Shown: positions 43,135-52,602 of the stretch, piece after piece
Layout of the letters: each line of letters starts with the position of its first letter
Position numbering within the stretch: position 1 is the stretch's first letter
DNA from: Desulfobacter curvatus DSM 3379
Lineage (GTDB): Bacteria > Desulfobacterota > Desulfobacteria > Desulfobacterales > Desulfobacteraceae
Assembly (NCBI RefSeq): GCF_000373985.1
Contig: NZ_KB893013.1
Coordinates: 4,585 to 68,584 of the forward strand
DNA length: 64,000 nt
Reading direction: 5' to 3'
Made by a program: the position numbers and the translations under genes
The notes under the pieces: model-generated
Told to the model about the DNA's origin: nothing
Databases searched by the model: none
What the model saw: only the letters and a program-made list of their open reading frames with translations

Positions 43135-44353
43135 ATCCACGGGAGGCACAAAAAAAAGTCCGGGCAAAAAGACAAAGGCTCCCCCCCAAAAAAAAGCGCC
43201 CAAAACCGCAAAAAAAACGAGCGCAAGAACAAAAAAAAAGTCTGGAACAAAGAAGCCTGCTAAGAAAAAAAGCCCCGGTTTTTTCCATGAGGTAAAAAAA
43301 ACGGTACTGGGTATTGCTATCCTTGTCTCGGTCTGCCTGACTGCAGCGATGCTGGTTGATATTTTTATACAAGCCGGTCGGCCCGTGGCACCAAAATCCC
43401 AGATGGACAGAAAAGTGGCGCCTGAGGCACATCCGCAAGATCCGGTTCCGGTCCCCCCCCGGCAAAAGCCCCTGCCCCGGAAGACAAAGCATCCGTCAAC
43501 CGACGAACCAAAACTCATATCCAAAGCCAAAGGGCTAAAGGAAAAAAGCCATGCTCCCGGCAAAAGCAGTATACCCAAGACACCCGTGCCCAAAGAGGGC
43601 TCGGATATTGTCTACGAAGTGTATGATGATGTAACGCCGACGCCCCCAAAAAAGGCTGTGCGGCCCCAAAAGGATAATTTTGTACCCCGGATTGCCATTA
43701 TCATTGATGATATCGGATACAACAAAGAACTGGCCATGGGCCTGCTCAACATAAATAAGAATATCACCTTTGCCATTTTGCCCTTCTCTCCTTCCGGAAC
43801 ACAACTTGCCCGCAGTCTGTCGGCAAAAGGAGCGGAAGTGATGCTGCATCTTCCCATGGAACCGACCCAGTATCCCAAGGTCAACCCCGGACCGGGGGCG
43901 TTATTGTCTTCCATGTCACCAGATGAGCTTTTAACCCAGCTTCGCAAGGATATCCATGCGGTTCCCGGCACAGTGGGGGCAAACAACCACATGGGGTCCA
44001 GGCTTACGGCGGATTCAGACAAAATGAACCAGATTTTTACGGTGCTCAAACAAAACAACATGTTCTTTGTCGATTCCAGGACATCTGCCGAATCCAAGGG
44101 CGAGCAGTCCGCCCGTATGTTTCAGCTGAAGTTTTCCCACAGGGATGTATTTCTGGATAACTTCCAGAATGTCGAGTACATTTCAGGCCAAATCAAAAAA
44201 CTGATTAAGCAGGCCAAGGACCATGGCAGCGCCATCGGTATCGGCCACCCCCACCAGGCCACCCTGGATGCGCTGAAACGCGAGATTCCAAAACTTAAGG
44301 GAAAAGTCCGGCTGGTGCCTGCCAGCAGGCTTGTCGAGGTGCCCAAAAGCTAA
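43121..44353 (+). CDS. Divergent polysaccharide deacetylase family protein (YibQ-like)
   Basis: 410 residues. Residues 1-50 are a cytoplasmic Lys/Pro/Ala-rich tail with many KKSxxKK runs, then one membrane helix (about 57-80), a Pro-rich linker to about 175, and the divergent deacetylase domain (about 180-405): RIAIIIDDIGYNKELAMGLL, ITFAILPFSPSG, VMLHLPMEPTQYPKVNPGPGA, NNHMGSRLTAD and AIGIGHPHQATLDAL. This family typically follows envC-ctpA and is thought to act on peptidoglycan or a related polymer. Its start overlaps ctpA by 14 nt. Its stop overlaps the stop of the convergent YkgJ gene. Confidence 0.88.
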   Translation: MAQTKSTGGTKKSPGKKTKAPPQKKAPKTAKKTSARTKKKSGTKKPAKKKSPGFFHEVKKTVLGIAILVSVCLTAAMLVDIFIQAGRPVAPKSQMDRKVAPEAHPQDPVPVPPRQKPLPRKTKHPSTDEPKLISKAKGLKEKSHAPGKSSIPKTPVPKEGSDIVYEVYDDVTPTPPKKAVRPQKDNFVPRIAIIIDDIGYNKELAMGLLNINKNITFAILPFSPSGTQLARSLSAKGAEVMLHLPMEPTQYPKVNPGPGALLSSMSPDELLTQLRKDIHAVPGTVGANNHMGSRLTADSDKMNQIFTVLKQNNMFFVDSRTSAESKGEQSARMFQLKFSHRDVFLDNFQNVEYISGQIKKLIKQAKDHGSAIGIGHPHQATLDALKREIPKLKGKVRLVPASRLVEVPKS

Positions 44354-44886
44354 AGGGCCTGGTATAATTCCAGGGCCTGGTCCACAGGTATCCGGTCGGG
44401 CAGCCCGTCTTCAAAGCAACTGACAAAATGGTTGTTCACAGCGGTTAAAAGGGTATTCATCCGGTCAAGGTCCAGCATATCAGACCGATCCAGTTTTTTT
44501 ACGCCCTTGAAATTTTTAGGACAAAAATCCACCATGGCCCTGCCGTCTTTCTCCATGTACAGGGGATATCCGTGGGTCCTGCAGATAATGGGGCGGGCCT
44601 CATAGACCATACAGACATGGTCCACCAGCAGGGGGCAAGAGCGATCGGTCTGCTGGGCCTGCCCAAGAATCCTTTCCCGGCATGGGACATCCAGACGGCT
44701 GAAGGCCATAGACAAGGCAAATGCCTCAACCGGAAACAAAGACAGATGCCTGCAACATTCATCACACCCTTTTTTGCAGGCAAGCCGGTCTTTGTGGATA
44801 CTGGCAAGCCTTTGGATATGTTCATCCACCCGTGTGATCAGTTCCGTGTAATTTTTCAATAGATTATCAAGCACATGTTCGGTCAT
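44350..44886 (-). CDS. YkgJ-family cysteine-cluster protein
   Basis: About 178 residues from the ATG at 44886 (a run of G lies 9 nt upstream; a GTG at 44916 is possible). The N-terminal cluster CKKGCDECCRHLSLFPVEAF and the later CPLLVDHVCMVYEARPIICR give the CxxxCxxCC...C pattern of the YkgJ / Fe-S zinc/iron-chelating family. The cysteines probably bind an Fe-S cluster or zinc. The biochemical role is unknown for most members. It is convergent with the deacetylase gene, with overlapping stops. Confidence 0.85.
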   Translation of the reverse strand: MTEHVLDNLLKNYTELITRVDEHIQRLASIHKDRLACKKGCDECCRHLSLFPVEAFALSMAFSRLDVPCRERILGQAQQTDRSCPLLVDHVCMVYEARPIICRTHGYPLYMEKDGRAMVDFCPKNFKGVKKLDRSDMLDLDRMNTLLTAVNNHFVSCFEDGLPDRIPVDQALELYQAL

Positions 44887-45171
44887 TGTATTTACCCCCC
44901 CATCTATTTTCAGCACCCCTTATATCTTACTTGTCATGAAATGCAAGCGATCAGGATAATGGAAATTTATCTGGCCTGGATTATTTAATTGATTTTTTGG
45001 CAATAGTAAGGCTAATCTCAAATAAAATTAATTTTCGATTTTGGGCCAACCGGTCTGAATTGGTTGGATATCATTCGAATTTTCAAAACATGCTGTTAAC
45101 CGTCGATGTCATCAGGCCACACCAGAACGTGAGTTCTGCGATGGGAATCAAAAACCAAGGGGGAAACTAAA

Positions 45172-45594
45172 ATGCCAAAATACATAGCCGTTACATATAT
45201 GCTTGCAATTTTATTATTAGGGACAAATGCGATGTGTGAAGATTCATCAGGAAAAGAGATGGCATTAACAAGTGCAAATATATGGTTGGCGCATATCGAT
45301 AAAGAAGAATATGCCGAAAGCTGGCGCAACGCAGCAACTCTTTTAAAAGACGCCATAACGGTACCCCAATTGGAACAATCGGTATCAACGGCAAGAAAAC
45401 CTTTTGGGAAATTGATTTCAAGAAAAGTGACCAAACAAGAGTATCATACCTCATTGCCGGGAGCACCGGATGGCAACTATTATGTTATTCAATTCTCCTC
45501 AAAATTTGAAAACAAAGCAAAAGCAATAGAAACCATCACAACGGTAAAAGATGAAAATGGGGCTTGGCACGTATCAGGGTATTTCATCAAATAA
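45172..45594 (+). CDS. Secreted DUF4019 protein
   Basis: 140 residues with a signal peptide (about 1-22). The mature part has the DUF4019 signature: WLAHIDKEEYAESWRNAATLLK near the start, LEQSVSTARKPFGKLISRKV in the middle, and PDGNYYVIQFSSKFENKAKA plus GAWHVSGYFIK at the end. It is a small NTF2-like periplasmic protein of unknown function. AAGGGGG is 9 nt before the ATG, and a CAGAAC-GTGA-GTTCTG hairpin lies at 45123-45138. The 285-bp gap upstream has no other feature. It stands alone between convergent and downstream genes. Confidence 0.82.
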   Translation: MPKYIAVTYMLAILLLGTNAMCEDSSGKEMALTSANIWLAHIDKEEYAESWRNAATLLKDAITVPQLEQSVSTARKPFGKLISRKVTKQEYHTSLPGAPDGNYYVIQFSSKFENKAKAIETITTVKDENGAWHVSGYFIK

Positions 45595-45717
45595 TCTGCC
45601 CATCGGGATGGGGTGTGTCCCATCTCTGAAGAGCCATCTTAATAATAGAAGCAGAGTGTTCAAATTTTGGATCACTAACCGGAAGCTGGCATAAATTATC
45701 TTCAAACGGATAAGAAT

Positions 45718-48207
45718 ATGGATTGTCTCGTATTTGCTGCAGGATTTTGCATTATTGCCCTGGCTGCCAGACAGATCGGCGACACATTCAAACAGGCCGG
45801 CTTTCCCCTGATCAGCGGTTTTTTATTCACCGGCATCATTGCCGGCCCCCATGTTCTGCACCTGATACCCAGCCAAGCCGTTTCAACCCTGACCTTTGTG
45901 GACCAGGTTTCTTTGGGGCTGATCGCTTTTGCCGCAGGCGGGGAACTCTATCTCAAAGAACTCAAGTCAAGGCTGGTGGCCATTGGATGGATTACATCGG
46001 GGCTTGTGATCTCAACCTTTACATTGGCTTCCCTGGCGCTGTTCACCCTTGCCGGCCATATCCCTTTCATGGCGGCCATGCCGGTTTCGGGAAGGGTTGC
46101 CGTGGCCATCCTTGCCGGAGCCATTCTTGTGGCAAGGAGCCCGTCCTCGGCCATTGCCATTATCAATGAACTCAGGGCCAAGGGGCGGTTTACAAAAACG
46201 GTCATGGGGGTGACGGTCATCATGGATGTGGTGGTCATTGTACTGTTTGCCACAGCCACCACCATGGCGGACGCCCTGCTTACCGGCTTGACCGGGAATG
46301 CCGGGTTTGTCTTTTTTCTGGTCCTGGAGATCGCATTATCCATGTCCCTTGGCATTCCGGTGGCCGGAATTTTGTTTTTCATACTCCGGCTTCCCGCCTC
46401 TTTTGTTTTGAAATCCATTCTGATCCTTTTAACCGGATACCTTGTTTTTATCGGTTCTATAGGCCTTCGCGCCTTCATCCACCATACGATGACGGTTGAA
46501 ATTCTGATTGAACCCCTTTTGGTCTGCATGGTGGCCGGTTTTCTGACAGCCAACTCCAGGCGGTACAGAAAAGAATTTCTTGACCTTCTCAGCTGTGCCG
46601 GGCCAGGAATTTACATTGCCTTTTTCACCCTGACCGGAGCCTCCATCCGTCTTGATATCCTGGCCGAGACCTGGCCCATTGCCCTGATCCTGTTCGGGGT
46701 CCGCATGCTTGCCATATTTACGGGATCTTTTTTGGGCGGGTGGCTGGCCGGAACCGGTGCCCAAAGCAGCCGGACCTACTGGATGGCCTTTATCACCCAG
46801 GCCGGCGTAGGGCTTGGGCTTGCCAAGGAGGTAGGAATAGAATTCCCCCAATGGGGCCCTTCTTTTTCCACAATCATGATATCCGTTATCGTCCTGAACC
46901 AGATCGTCGGCCCCCCATTGTTTAAACTGGCCATCAAGCGGATGAAAGAGGATCATACCCCGGCCAAGCCCAATGCCGTCACCGCACCACGGAATGTGGT
47001 AATTTTCGGAACAGACAGTCAGTCCACGGCACTGGCCCATACCTTGTTTTCCCATGGGTGGCGTGTAAAACTGGCCCAGCCAAGAGGCGGCTCGACCTTA
47101 GCCGGCCTGGAAAACAGCCCCCAGATACCTGTCCAGGTTGTGGACGGGTTTGATTACAAATCCCTTGAAAAAATCAACTGCCGGACCGCAACGGCCATTG
47201 TGACCCTGCTCAGCGACAGGGAAAACCTGGATATCTGCGAAACCGCTTTTGAGCATTTTGCCACCCAGACCCTGGTTGCCCGGCTCAATGACCGCAGCAA
47301 CCTTCACGCATTTGAGGATATCAACGTATTGGTCGTGGATCCTTCCACGGCCATTATCGGGTTGCTGGACCACTTTGTCCGGGCACCGGGTGCGGCTTCC
47401 CTGCTGATGGGGTTTCAGCGGGGCCGGGATGTGGCCGACGTGACGGTCCGCAATCCGGACCTTGCAGGCATTTCCCTAAGAGATCTTCGCCTGCCCTTTG
47501 ATTCGGTGATTATGGCAATCCGGCGCAGGGGAACGCTCTCTGTTCCCCATGGGTTTACCCGGCTGGAGACCGGAGACCGGGTCACGGTCATGGGCACCAC
47601 AGCGGCCTTAAGGGAAATAGCCCTGCGTTTTGGGCGCCACGAGGGCCAGGCCGCTTTAAATTTAATAGAGCAGGCCGTGCCCGAACAATTAAAAAAGAAT
47701 GGAATAAAGCCTTCTCTCATTGAAAACGGACACAGAGACCGGTTTGATCTTTTGGTGGAAAAGGCCGTGGTGGCGGATCTCAAACAGGAAATGGACAAAA
47801 ACACCTTTTTTGAACTGGTAGCAAAACAGATGAGCAAACAAGTCAATATCTCCGCATCCACCCTGTTTGAAATGCTCAGCCAAAGGGAAAACGAAATAAC
47901 CACGGTGCTGGCCCCGGGACTTGCCATCCCCCACATTATCATTGAAGGAGAAAACCAGTTTGGCATGCTGATTGTCAGGAGCAAAAAGGGCATCATTTTT
48001 TCTCCCCAGACCCCAAGCGTTCATGCGGCCTTTGTGCTGGTGGGCACAAGGGACGAGCGGAATTTCCATCTTGAGGCCCTGTCTGCCATCGCCAAGATCG
48101 TTATGGACCCGAGATTTGAGCATAAATGGCTCAGGGCTCGTTCTACCAAGGCGCTCAAAGAGTTACTCCTGAATGCCGACCGGGATCGCCGGCCGCCGCC
48201 TCCCTGA
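45718..48207 (+). CDS. CPA2-type cation/proton antiporter with TrkA and PTS EIIA domains
   Basis: 829 residues. Residues about 1-395 are a 12-13-helix antiporter (VDQVSLGLIAFAAGGELYLK, ILAGAILVARSPSSAIAI, MGVTVIMDVVVIVLF). Residues about 420-540 look like a TrkA-N nucleotide-sensing domain (NVVIFGTDSQSTALAHTLF, VTLLSDRENLDIC), 560-645 a TrkA-C domain, and 680-829 a PTS EIIA type 2 domain with the phospho-His 739 in GLAIPHIIIEG. The family exchanges Na+ or K+ for protons; the EIIA part suggests control by PTS phosphorylation or a PTS-Ntr-like relay. Such a three-part build is known but uncommon. It is monocistronic. Confidence 0.85.
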   Translation: MDCLVFAAGFCIIALAARQIGDTFKQAGFPLISGFLFTGIIAGPHVLHLIPSQAVSTLTFVDQVSLGLIAFAAGGELYLKELKSRLVAIGWITSGLVISTFTLASLALFTLAGHIPFMAAMPVSGRVAVAILAGAILVARSPSSAIAIINELRAKGRFTKTVMGVTVIMDVVVIVLFATATTMADALLTGLTGNAGFVFFLVLEIALSMSLGIPVAGILFFILRLPASFVLKSILILLTGYLVFIGSIGLRAFIHHTMTVEILIEPLLVCMVAGFLTANSRRYRKEFLDLLSCAGPGIYIAFFTLTGASIRLDILAETWPIALILFGVRMLAIFTGSFLGGWLAGTGAQSSRTYWMAFITQAGVGLGLAKEVGIEFPQWGPSFSTIMISVIVLNQIVGPPLFKLAIKRMKEDHTPAKPNAVTAPRNVVIFGTDSQSTALAHTLFSHGWRVKLAQPRGGSTLAGLENSPQIPVQVVDGFDYKSLEKINCRTATAIVTLLSDRENLDICETAFEHFATQTLVARLNDRSNLHAFEDINVLVVDPSTAIIGLLDHFVRAPGAASLLMGFQRGRDVADVTVRNPDLAGISLRDLRLPFDSVIMAIRRRGTLSVPHGFTRLETGDRVTVMGTTAALREIALRFGRHEGQAALNLIEQAVPEQLKKNGIKPSLIENGHRDRFDLLVEKAVVADLKQEMDKNTFFELVAKQMSKQVNISASTLFEMLSQRENEITTVLAPGLAIPHIIIEGENQFGMLIVRSKKGIIFSPQTPSVHAAFVLVGTRDERNFHLEALSAIAKIVMDPRFEHKWLRARSTKALKELLLNADRDRRPPPP

Positions 48208-48360
48208 CAAATCCGCTTTTCCATAAACACAGTAAGCGGAAACTTTTTAGGACGCCATCAATATTGATTTTTTGTGCCGGACCCGGTATGCATTAACCAG
48301 TTTAAGCGACAGACATGGACTGACCCCGGGCATATCGACCTCCAGGCTCAATCCACAACT

Positions 48361-48443
48361 AACGACCATGGCTGATCTGGTTTTTCACCGTGGTTCAGCC
48401 CACAACGAAAGTTGAAAGATCTGAGTAACTTACCCAGACTTTA
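48361..48443 (+). repeat. Structured interspersed repeat, copy B
   Basis: 83-bp relative of the elements at 27793 and 58240, from AACGACCATGG to CAGACTTT. It keeps CACC..GG(T/C)TCA(G/A)CCCACAACGAAA and a terminal GAAAG...CTTT hairpin with a different inner stem (CTG.GT with AC.CAG), which looks like compensating change. It lies in the 303-bp gap before the ABC transporter genes. Confidence 0.7.
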
Positions 48444-48510
48444 TTATAAAAATTATGATAGTAATTCAAAAAATTATTGTGACACTCACACACTCCCATT
48501 GGAGAGGGCT

Positions 48511-49206
48511 ATGCGGTTTGAATGCAGGGGGCTGACTTTCACCTACCCGGAGGCGGAAAATCCGGTTCTGGAAAATCTTAACTTTTCCATGACCGCACCG
48601 GGATTTAATGCTGTTTTCGGGCCATCAGGCGTGGGGAAGACTTCCTTTGCCAGAATTCTTGCCGGCGGCAGCAATGGCCCCGGGGGGCGTGCGTTGACCT
48701 ATGACGGCATTTCCACTATTTTGTATTCTTACAACCAAGAGCGTCTGCCCGGCTGGTCCAGCACCGGCAGTCACCTGGAAAAGGTGTGCCCCTCAAAAAA
48801 TTCAGACCTTAAAAAAGAGCTTATTAAAATTTTTAAAGTGGACGCCCTGTTGGCGTCACGCTTTTCCCAGCTATCCATGGGCCAGCAGAACCGGATGAAC
48901 CTCATCCGCTACCTTATCCAGGACTTTGATCTGCTGATACTGGACGAAAGTCTTGCCAATGTGGATGAAGCCTTGCGGGAAACCATTGTCCTGGCCATAA
49001 AAGAGATCTTTCCGGACAAGCTGTTTCTGTATATTTCCCACAATCTCATGGAAGTGGCACGATTCTGTAAAGACATTCTGGTGTTAAGCCGGCCTGGAAA
49101 AAGCAAAAGCGCCGTCGTGGTCCAAGGCCAGGATTATGAAACAGGATATACAGCCGCCCCCAAGGCCATTGATCAGTCTATGCTGGAGATTATGAATGCT
49201 GTTTAG
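48511..49206 (+). CDS. ABC transporter ATP-binding protein (SsuB/TauB/ThiZ-like)
   Basis: 231 residues from the ATG at 48511, fixed by GGAGAGG 3 nt upstream; an in-frame start at 48412 would run through repeat copy B. Walker A GPSGVGKTSFARIL, signature LSMGQQNRMNLIRYL, Walker B LLILDESLANVDE. The signature differs from the usual LSGGQ. It powers the permease encoded next, whose start overlaps its end by 11 nt. The set resembles importers for sulfonates, nitrate or pyrimidine precursors. Confidence 0.85.
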   Translation: MRFECRGLTFTYPEAENPVLENLNFSMTAPGFNAVFGPSGVGKTSFARILAGGSNGPGGRALTYDGISTILYSYNQERLPGWSSTGSHLEKVCPSKNSDLKKELIKIFKVDALLASRFSQLSMGQQNRMNLIRYLIQDFDLLILDESLANVDEALRETIVLAIKEIFPDKLFLYISHNLMEVARFCKDILVLSRPGKSKSAVVVQGQDYETGYTAAPKAIDQSMLEIMNAV

Positions 49207-49963
49207 ACGAATCTACCAGTTTCTAATTGTCTATTGTCTTGGTGTCACAGGCCTGTTGGCCATCAAATATGCCGCGGGCCTGTCCAATTATGTTATTCCA
49301 GGTTTACCGCTGATCTTTGACACGGCACACCGGATGCTGGCCGGCTACTTCCTTGACGTACTCAACACCCTTTCGGTAACTGTGCTGGGCCAGATGATCT
49401 CCATTTTCATGGCCTTTTTTGTGGGAATCCTCGGCCGCAAATCATCCTGGGCAGGCTCATTTATCAAGGTCATGGCCTATAACATCCAGGCCTATCCCAT
49501 TGTGGCCCTGGCCCCGATTATTTTTATTCTCATGGGAGACGGATTTTTATCCCGGCTGCTCATTGCCTCCATGATCTGCTATTTTCCCTTGCTGTTATCG
49601 GTTTTAGGGATCATGGCCTCACCCATCAAGGACATTGAACATTTTTATATTGCCACCGGCCGGATGCGCTGGCAGTTGGAAGTCAAAATCCGGGCCTTTG
49701 AAAATTTAAACAAACTGACCACCGTGATTGCAGGATCATCCACGCTGGCCATGGCCGGCACCATTGTGGCCGAATTCATTGCCGCAGATCAAGGCATCGG
49801 TTACAGTATACGCATCGCTCTGTACCAGAGTGATCTTGCCTGCATTCTTGTGGCCTTGTTTTCCATCGGCATTATCATATCGGTTTACCAGGGCATTCTG
49901 GAAACGGTGGGCGAACAAATGAAGAACAAATGGTCTGCACCAAAGGGAGGAGATCTGATATGA
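49196..49963 (+). CDS. ABC transporter permease (SsuC/TauC/ThiX-like)
   Basis: 255 residues with six membrane helices and the cytoplasmic EAA-like loop (IEHFYIATGRMRWQLEVKIRA) that binds the ATPase. It belongs to the BPD_transp_1 family of nitrate/sulfonate/THI5-type importers. Start overlaps the ATPase gene and its stop overlaps the start of the binding-protein gene (ATGA), so the three form one coupled unit. Confidence 0.87.
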   Translation: MLFRRIYQFLIVYCLGVTGLLAIKYAAGLSNYVIPGLPLIFDTAHRMLAGYFLDVLNTLSVTVLGQMISIFMAFFVGILGRKSSWAGSFIKVMAYNIQAYPIVALAPIIFILMGDGFLSRLLIASMICYFPLLLSVLGIMASPIKDIEHFYIATGRMRWQLEVKIRAFENLNKLTTVIAGSSTLAMAGTIVAEFIAADQGIGYSIRIALYQSDLACILVALFSIGIIISVYQGILETVGEQMKNKWSAPKGGDLI

Positions 49964-50955
49964 ACCCAAACATCAAAACTGTGACCAGGGCAGGATTCAT
50001 GGTCCTGTGCATGATACTTTTTTTTGCAACCGCGCCCGCCTTTGCAGGCGATACGCTGAATTACCGTCTGAAATGGCTCTTCAACACCTCTGTGGCCGGT
50101 GACATCATTGCCGATACCGGCGGCTTTTTTAAAAAAGCAGGGCTGGATGTCTCCGTAAATGAAGGCGGGGCCGGAAAAAATGCCATCAAGGAGCTTGAAC
50201 TGGGATATGCGGACTTTGGCGTGGCATCTGCCGACCAGGTCATCCGGGCCCTTGAAAAAGGCGCAGATGTGGTGGTTTTAGCCCAGCTGTTTCAAGTTAA
50301 CCCCATGCAGTGGATATACCGGTCAGACCAACCTGAAATTAAGGATCTTTCCAATTTAAAGGGCCGGCACATCGGAGTCACTTTCGGGGGGAATGATGAA
50401 ACCATCATAAACACCCTTTTAGCCAAAGCTGGGCTCACGTCAAAAGATGTCCGCATCTCAAGTGTCAGGTTTAATTTCACCCCGTTTTTAAAAAAAGAAG
50501 TGGATGTGTGGCCGGTATACCGAAACTCCCAGGGGGTGATCCTGGAAGAAAGACTGGCTGCGGAAAATGAACAGGTAAAATTCTTCAACCCCGCAGACTA
50601 CGGTGTCTCCTTTGTGGCCAACTCGGTTGTGACATCAGGCGCCATGATGAAAAAGCACCCGGACACGGTGAAGGCTTTTATAACGGCGCTGCTGTCAGCC
50701 TGGGAATTTGCAATGGATCCGGCCAATGAGCCCCAGGTTTTAACCCAGATTAAAAAGAAGGATAAAGGCACCAGGGACAATATCCGCCAGAAGCAGCTTG
50801 AAGCCACCCGGCCTTTGATCAAACCGGATAAAGGAACAAAAATCGGTATAATTGATGCACGGGCATGGCAGCAAACCGAAAGCATCATGATTAAGGAAAA
50901 GCAGATAATGACCCCGGTGGATGTGACACGCTGCCTGGTTGGGCCTAAAAAATAG
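49960..50955 (+). CDS. ABC transporter substrate-binding protein (NMT1/THI5-like)
   Basis: 331 residues from the ATG at 49960 (GGGAGGAG upstream). A signal peptide ends near APAFAGD. The mature protein has the NMT1/THI5/SsuA fold: YRLKWLFNTSVAGDIIADTG, FFKKAGLDVSV, YADFGVASADQVI, LKGRHIGVTFGG. It captures an organic substrate in the periplasm. WLFNTSVAGDI resembles pyrimidine-precursor binders more than sulfonate binders, but no TPP riboswitch or thi gene is near, so the substrate stays open. Confidence 0.83.
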   Translation: MNPNIKTVTRAGFMVLCMILFFATAPAFAGDTLNYRLKWLFNTSVAGDIIADTGGFFKKAGLDVSVNEGGAGKNAIKELELGYADFGVASADQVIRALEKGADVVVLAQLFQVNPMQWIYRSDQPEIKDLSNLKGRHIGVTFGGNDETIINTLLAKAGLTSKDVRISSVRFNFTPFLKKEVDVWPVYRNSQGVILEERLAAENEQVKFFNPADYGVSFVANSVVTSGAMMKKHPDTVKAFITALLSAWEFAMDPANEPQVLTQIKKKDKGTRDNIRQKQLEATRPLIKPDKGTKIGIIDARAWQQTESIMIKEKQIMTPVDVTRCLVGPKK

Positions 50956-51095
50956 AATCCTTAGGCAACGCACAGAAATAAATACCGAAATAAAACGCAC
51001 TGAGTCCAAGCCTTCCATACCGGGAAATATGGAAATATCCTAAATCCGGCGGATGAACAGCCCATACCTTTGCCAAATGACTTCTTTAGCACGGT

Positions 51096-52544
51096 TTACT
51101 TAAGTATTGAATCGGAATACCCTGACATCTCAGCTTCAAATTTTTCAAAACGAACGTCAAGAAAATGGGTTAATAAATCCTTATTTCTTTCAGAAAGAAA
51201 GGAATATTTAATACTATTGTATACATACTCCTTAACCGTTTTATAGCTTGGTTTATACCTGGCAGCCAACAAAACATACTCACCGGTTAAATTATTTCTT
51301 GAAACCCCGGAATCATCAGTACAGATAACCACTGGGACACCATATGCTGAGTATATAAGATAAGGGTGGTCATTACCTTTAACACCTAATATAAATTCAT
51401 TACTGGTAAAACAAATCTCTACGGCAGATTTTTCTTTGATTTCCCGCAACAGGCTAATCGCGTTTTCTTCATAAGGCAAATCCACGCCATGCCCAATTCT
51501 TTGAGCATTTGCTATCTGTATAGCCTGGGAAATATGGAACTTCAAATTTTTGGGGCGCACCATGCCAAGAGTGAGTTCACCAGCATGCAATGCTCTGTTA
51601 ACATTTGGAAATTTTTTATTTAAATATGCAAACATATGCATATGCAGCTTGTAATCTGCGATTGCAACCACACCATTTTCAGGGCCAACGATGTTGACGC
51701 CTACTAGAAAATCGGACTGCTCAACAGCTTTAAATGCTGAATAGAGAGCTGAAAATACGGTGCTTGGTGAACTGTTTCTTGATGCATAAGTTTGATAGCG
51801 CATCATAAATTGATCATCATCTATCCCCTTATGAGCAGCTTCTATTGTCTTGATGAATGCATGGATGGTATTCTTAAACGCATCATCTGCATCTATCTTG
51901 GAAGATAGTTCATCAAAAAGTAAGAAAATAGATTTATCGCTGGCAGCATTTCTAATCTTTTCATCAAACGACGTATCCGGATATGAATAACCTACTGATT
52001 TAAGCATAATCTCGATAAAACTGACATTTTCTTTTATGGCCCGCTCTTTCAAAATCATTAGTCCTTTATGGTAACTTTGGGAAATTGGGCCAAAATAGCT
52101 AAATGTATTAAAAAAACAAGCGTCGGGAGGTAATTGTAAATGGTAATGATTCTGGTAATCTTTGTCAGACCAAAATGTTAAAAGTTTTCTATACAGCTTG
52201 GTGTCAGAACGTAATTGATCAACTGAAATACTGCTGTCCGTCTTTACCTTACTGATCTTAAATGTTTCTTTGTCTATCCAATAACCGGCATCAGCAACCC
52301 AATCCAAATATGTTTCCGCATAAATACTTCCAGAGTAATGATTGTGTAAGTCTCCACCCTTGGGCATTTTAGAAAAGAAAAGAGTAAGCTGAGCGATATT
52401 AGGTGATTCGCCTTCTATCAATTTTTCGTAAAGCGCCGCGGTTTTAAATGCATTATCAAACTCAGCATTTGATTTTATCCCGAGAGTTGAACATCCGACT
52501 ATCGTAAAAATTGCAACAATGAATATACCCAATCTAAATTTCAT
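51096..52544 (-). CDS. Secreted lipoprotein of the adenosine deaminase family
   Basis: 482 residues from the ATG at 52544 (GGGGGAGAT just upstream; the longer frame to 52598 has no such site). The signal peptide ends in a lipobox, IVGCSTLG, so it should be anchored to a membrane. The deaminase fold has all key ligands: KGGDLHNHYSGS, the catalytic Glu in ALHAGELTLG, QRIGHGVDLPY and VICTDDSGVSR. The long N-terminal part (about 30-70) and size resemble extracellular ADGF/CECR1-type enzymes. It would deaminate adenosine outside the cytoplasm (inference). The gene is AT-rich relative to the flanks, like the next gene upstream. Confidence 0.85.
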   Translation of the reverse strand: MKFRLGIFIVAIFTIVGCSTLGIKSNAEFDNAFKTAALYEKLIEGESPNIAQLTLFFSKMPKGGDLHNHYSGSIYAETYLDWVADAGYWIDKETFKISKVKTDSSISVDQLRSDTKLYRKLLTFWSDKDYQNHYHLQLPPDACFFNTFSYFGPISQSYHKGLMILKERAIKENVSFIEIMLKSVGYSYPDTSFDEKIRNAASDKSIFLLFDELSSKIDADDAFKNTIHAFIKTIEAAHKGIDDDQFMMRYQTYASRNSSPSTVFSALYSAFKAVEQSDFLVGVNIVGPENGVVAIADYKLHMHMFAYLNKKFPNVNRALHAGELTLGMVRPKNLKFHISQAIQIANAQRIGHGVDLPYEENAISLLREIKEKSAVEICFTSNEFILGVKGNDHPYLIYSAYGVPVVICTDDSGVSRNNLTGEYVLLAARYKPSYKTVKEYVYNSIKYSFLSERNKDLLTHFLDVRFEKFEAEMSGYSDSILK

Positions 52545-52602
52545 ATCTCCCCCCCTACCAATATATTTTTCATGTGCTGACGAAAAGCTGAGGGGCACGA
52601 GG

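Noticed and set aside
48208..48510. TPP riboswitch upstream of the THI5-like ABC importer
   Set aside because: The CTGAGA and GATNNGG-type conserved parts are not seen; the region holds the interspersed repeat instead.
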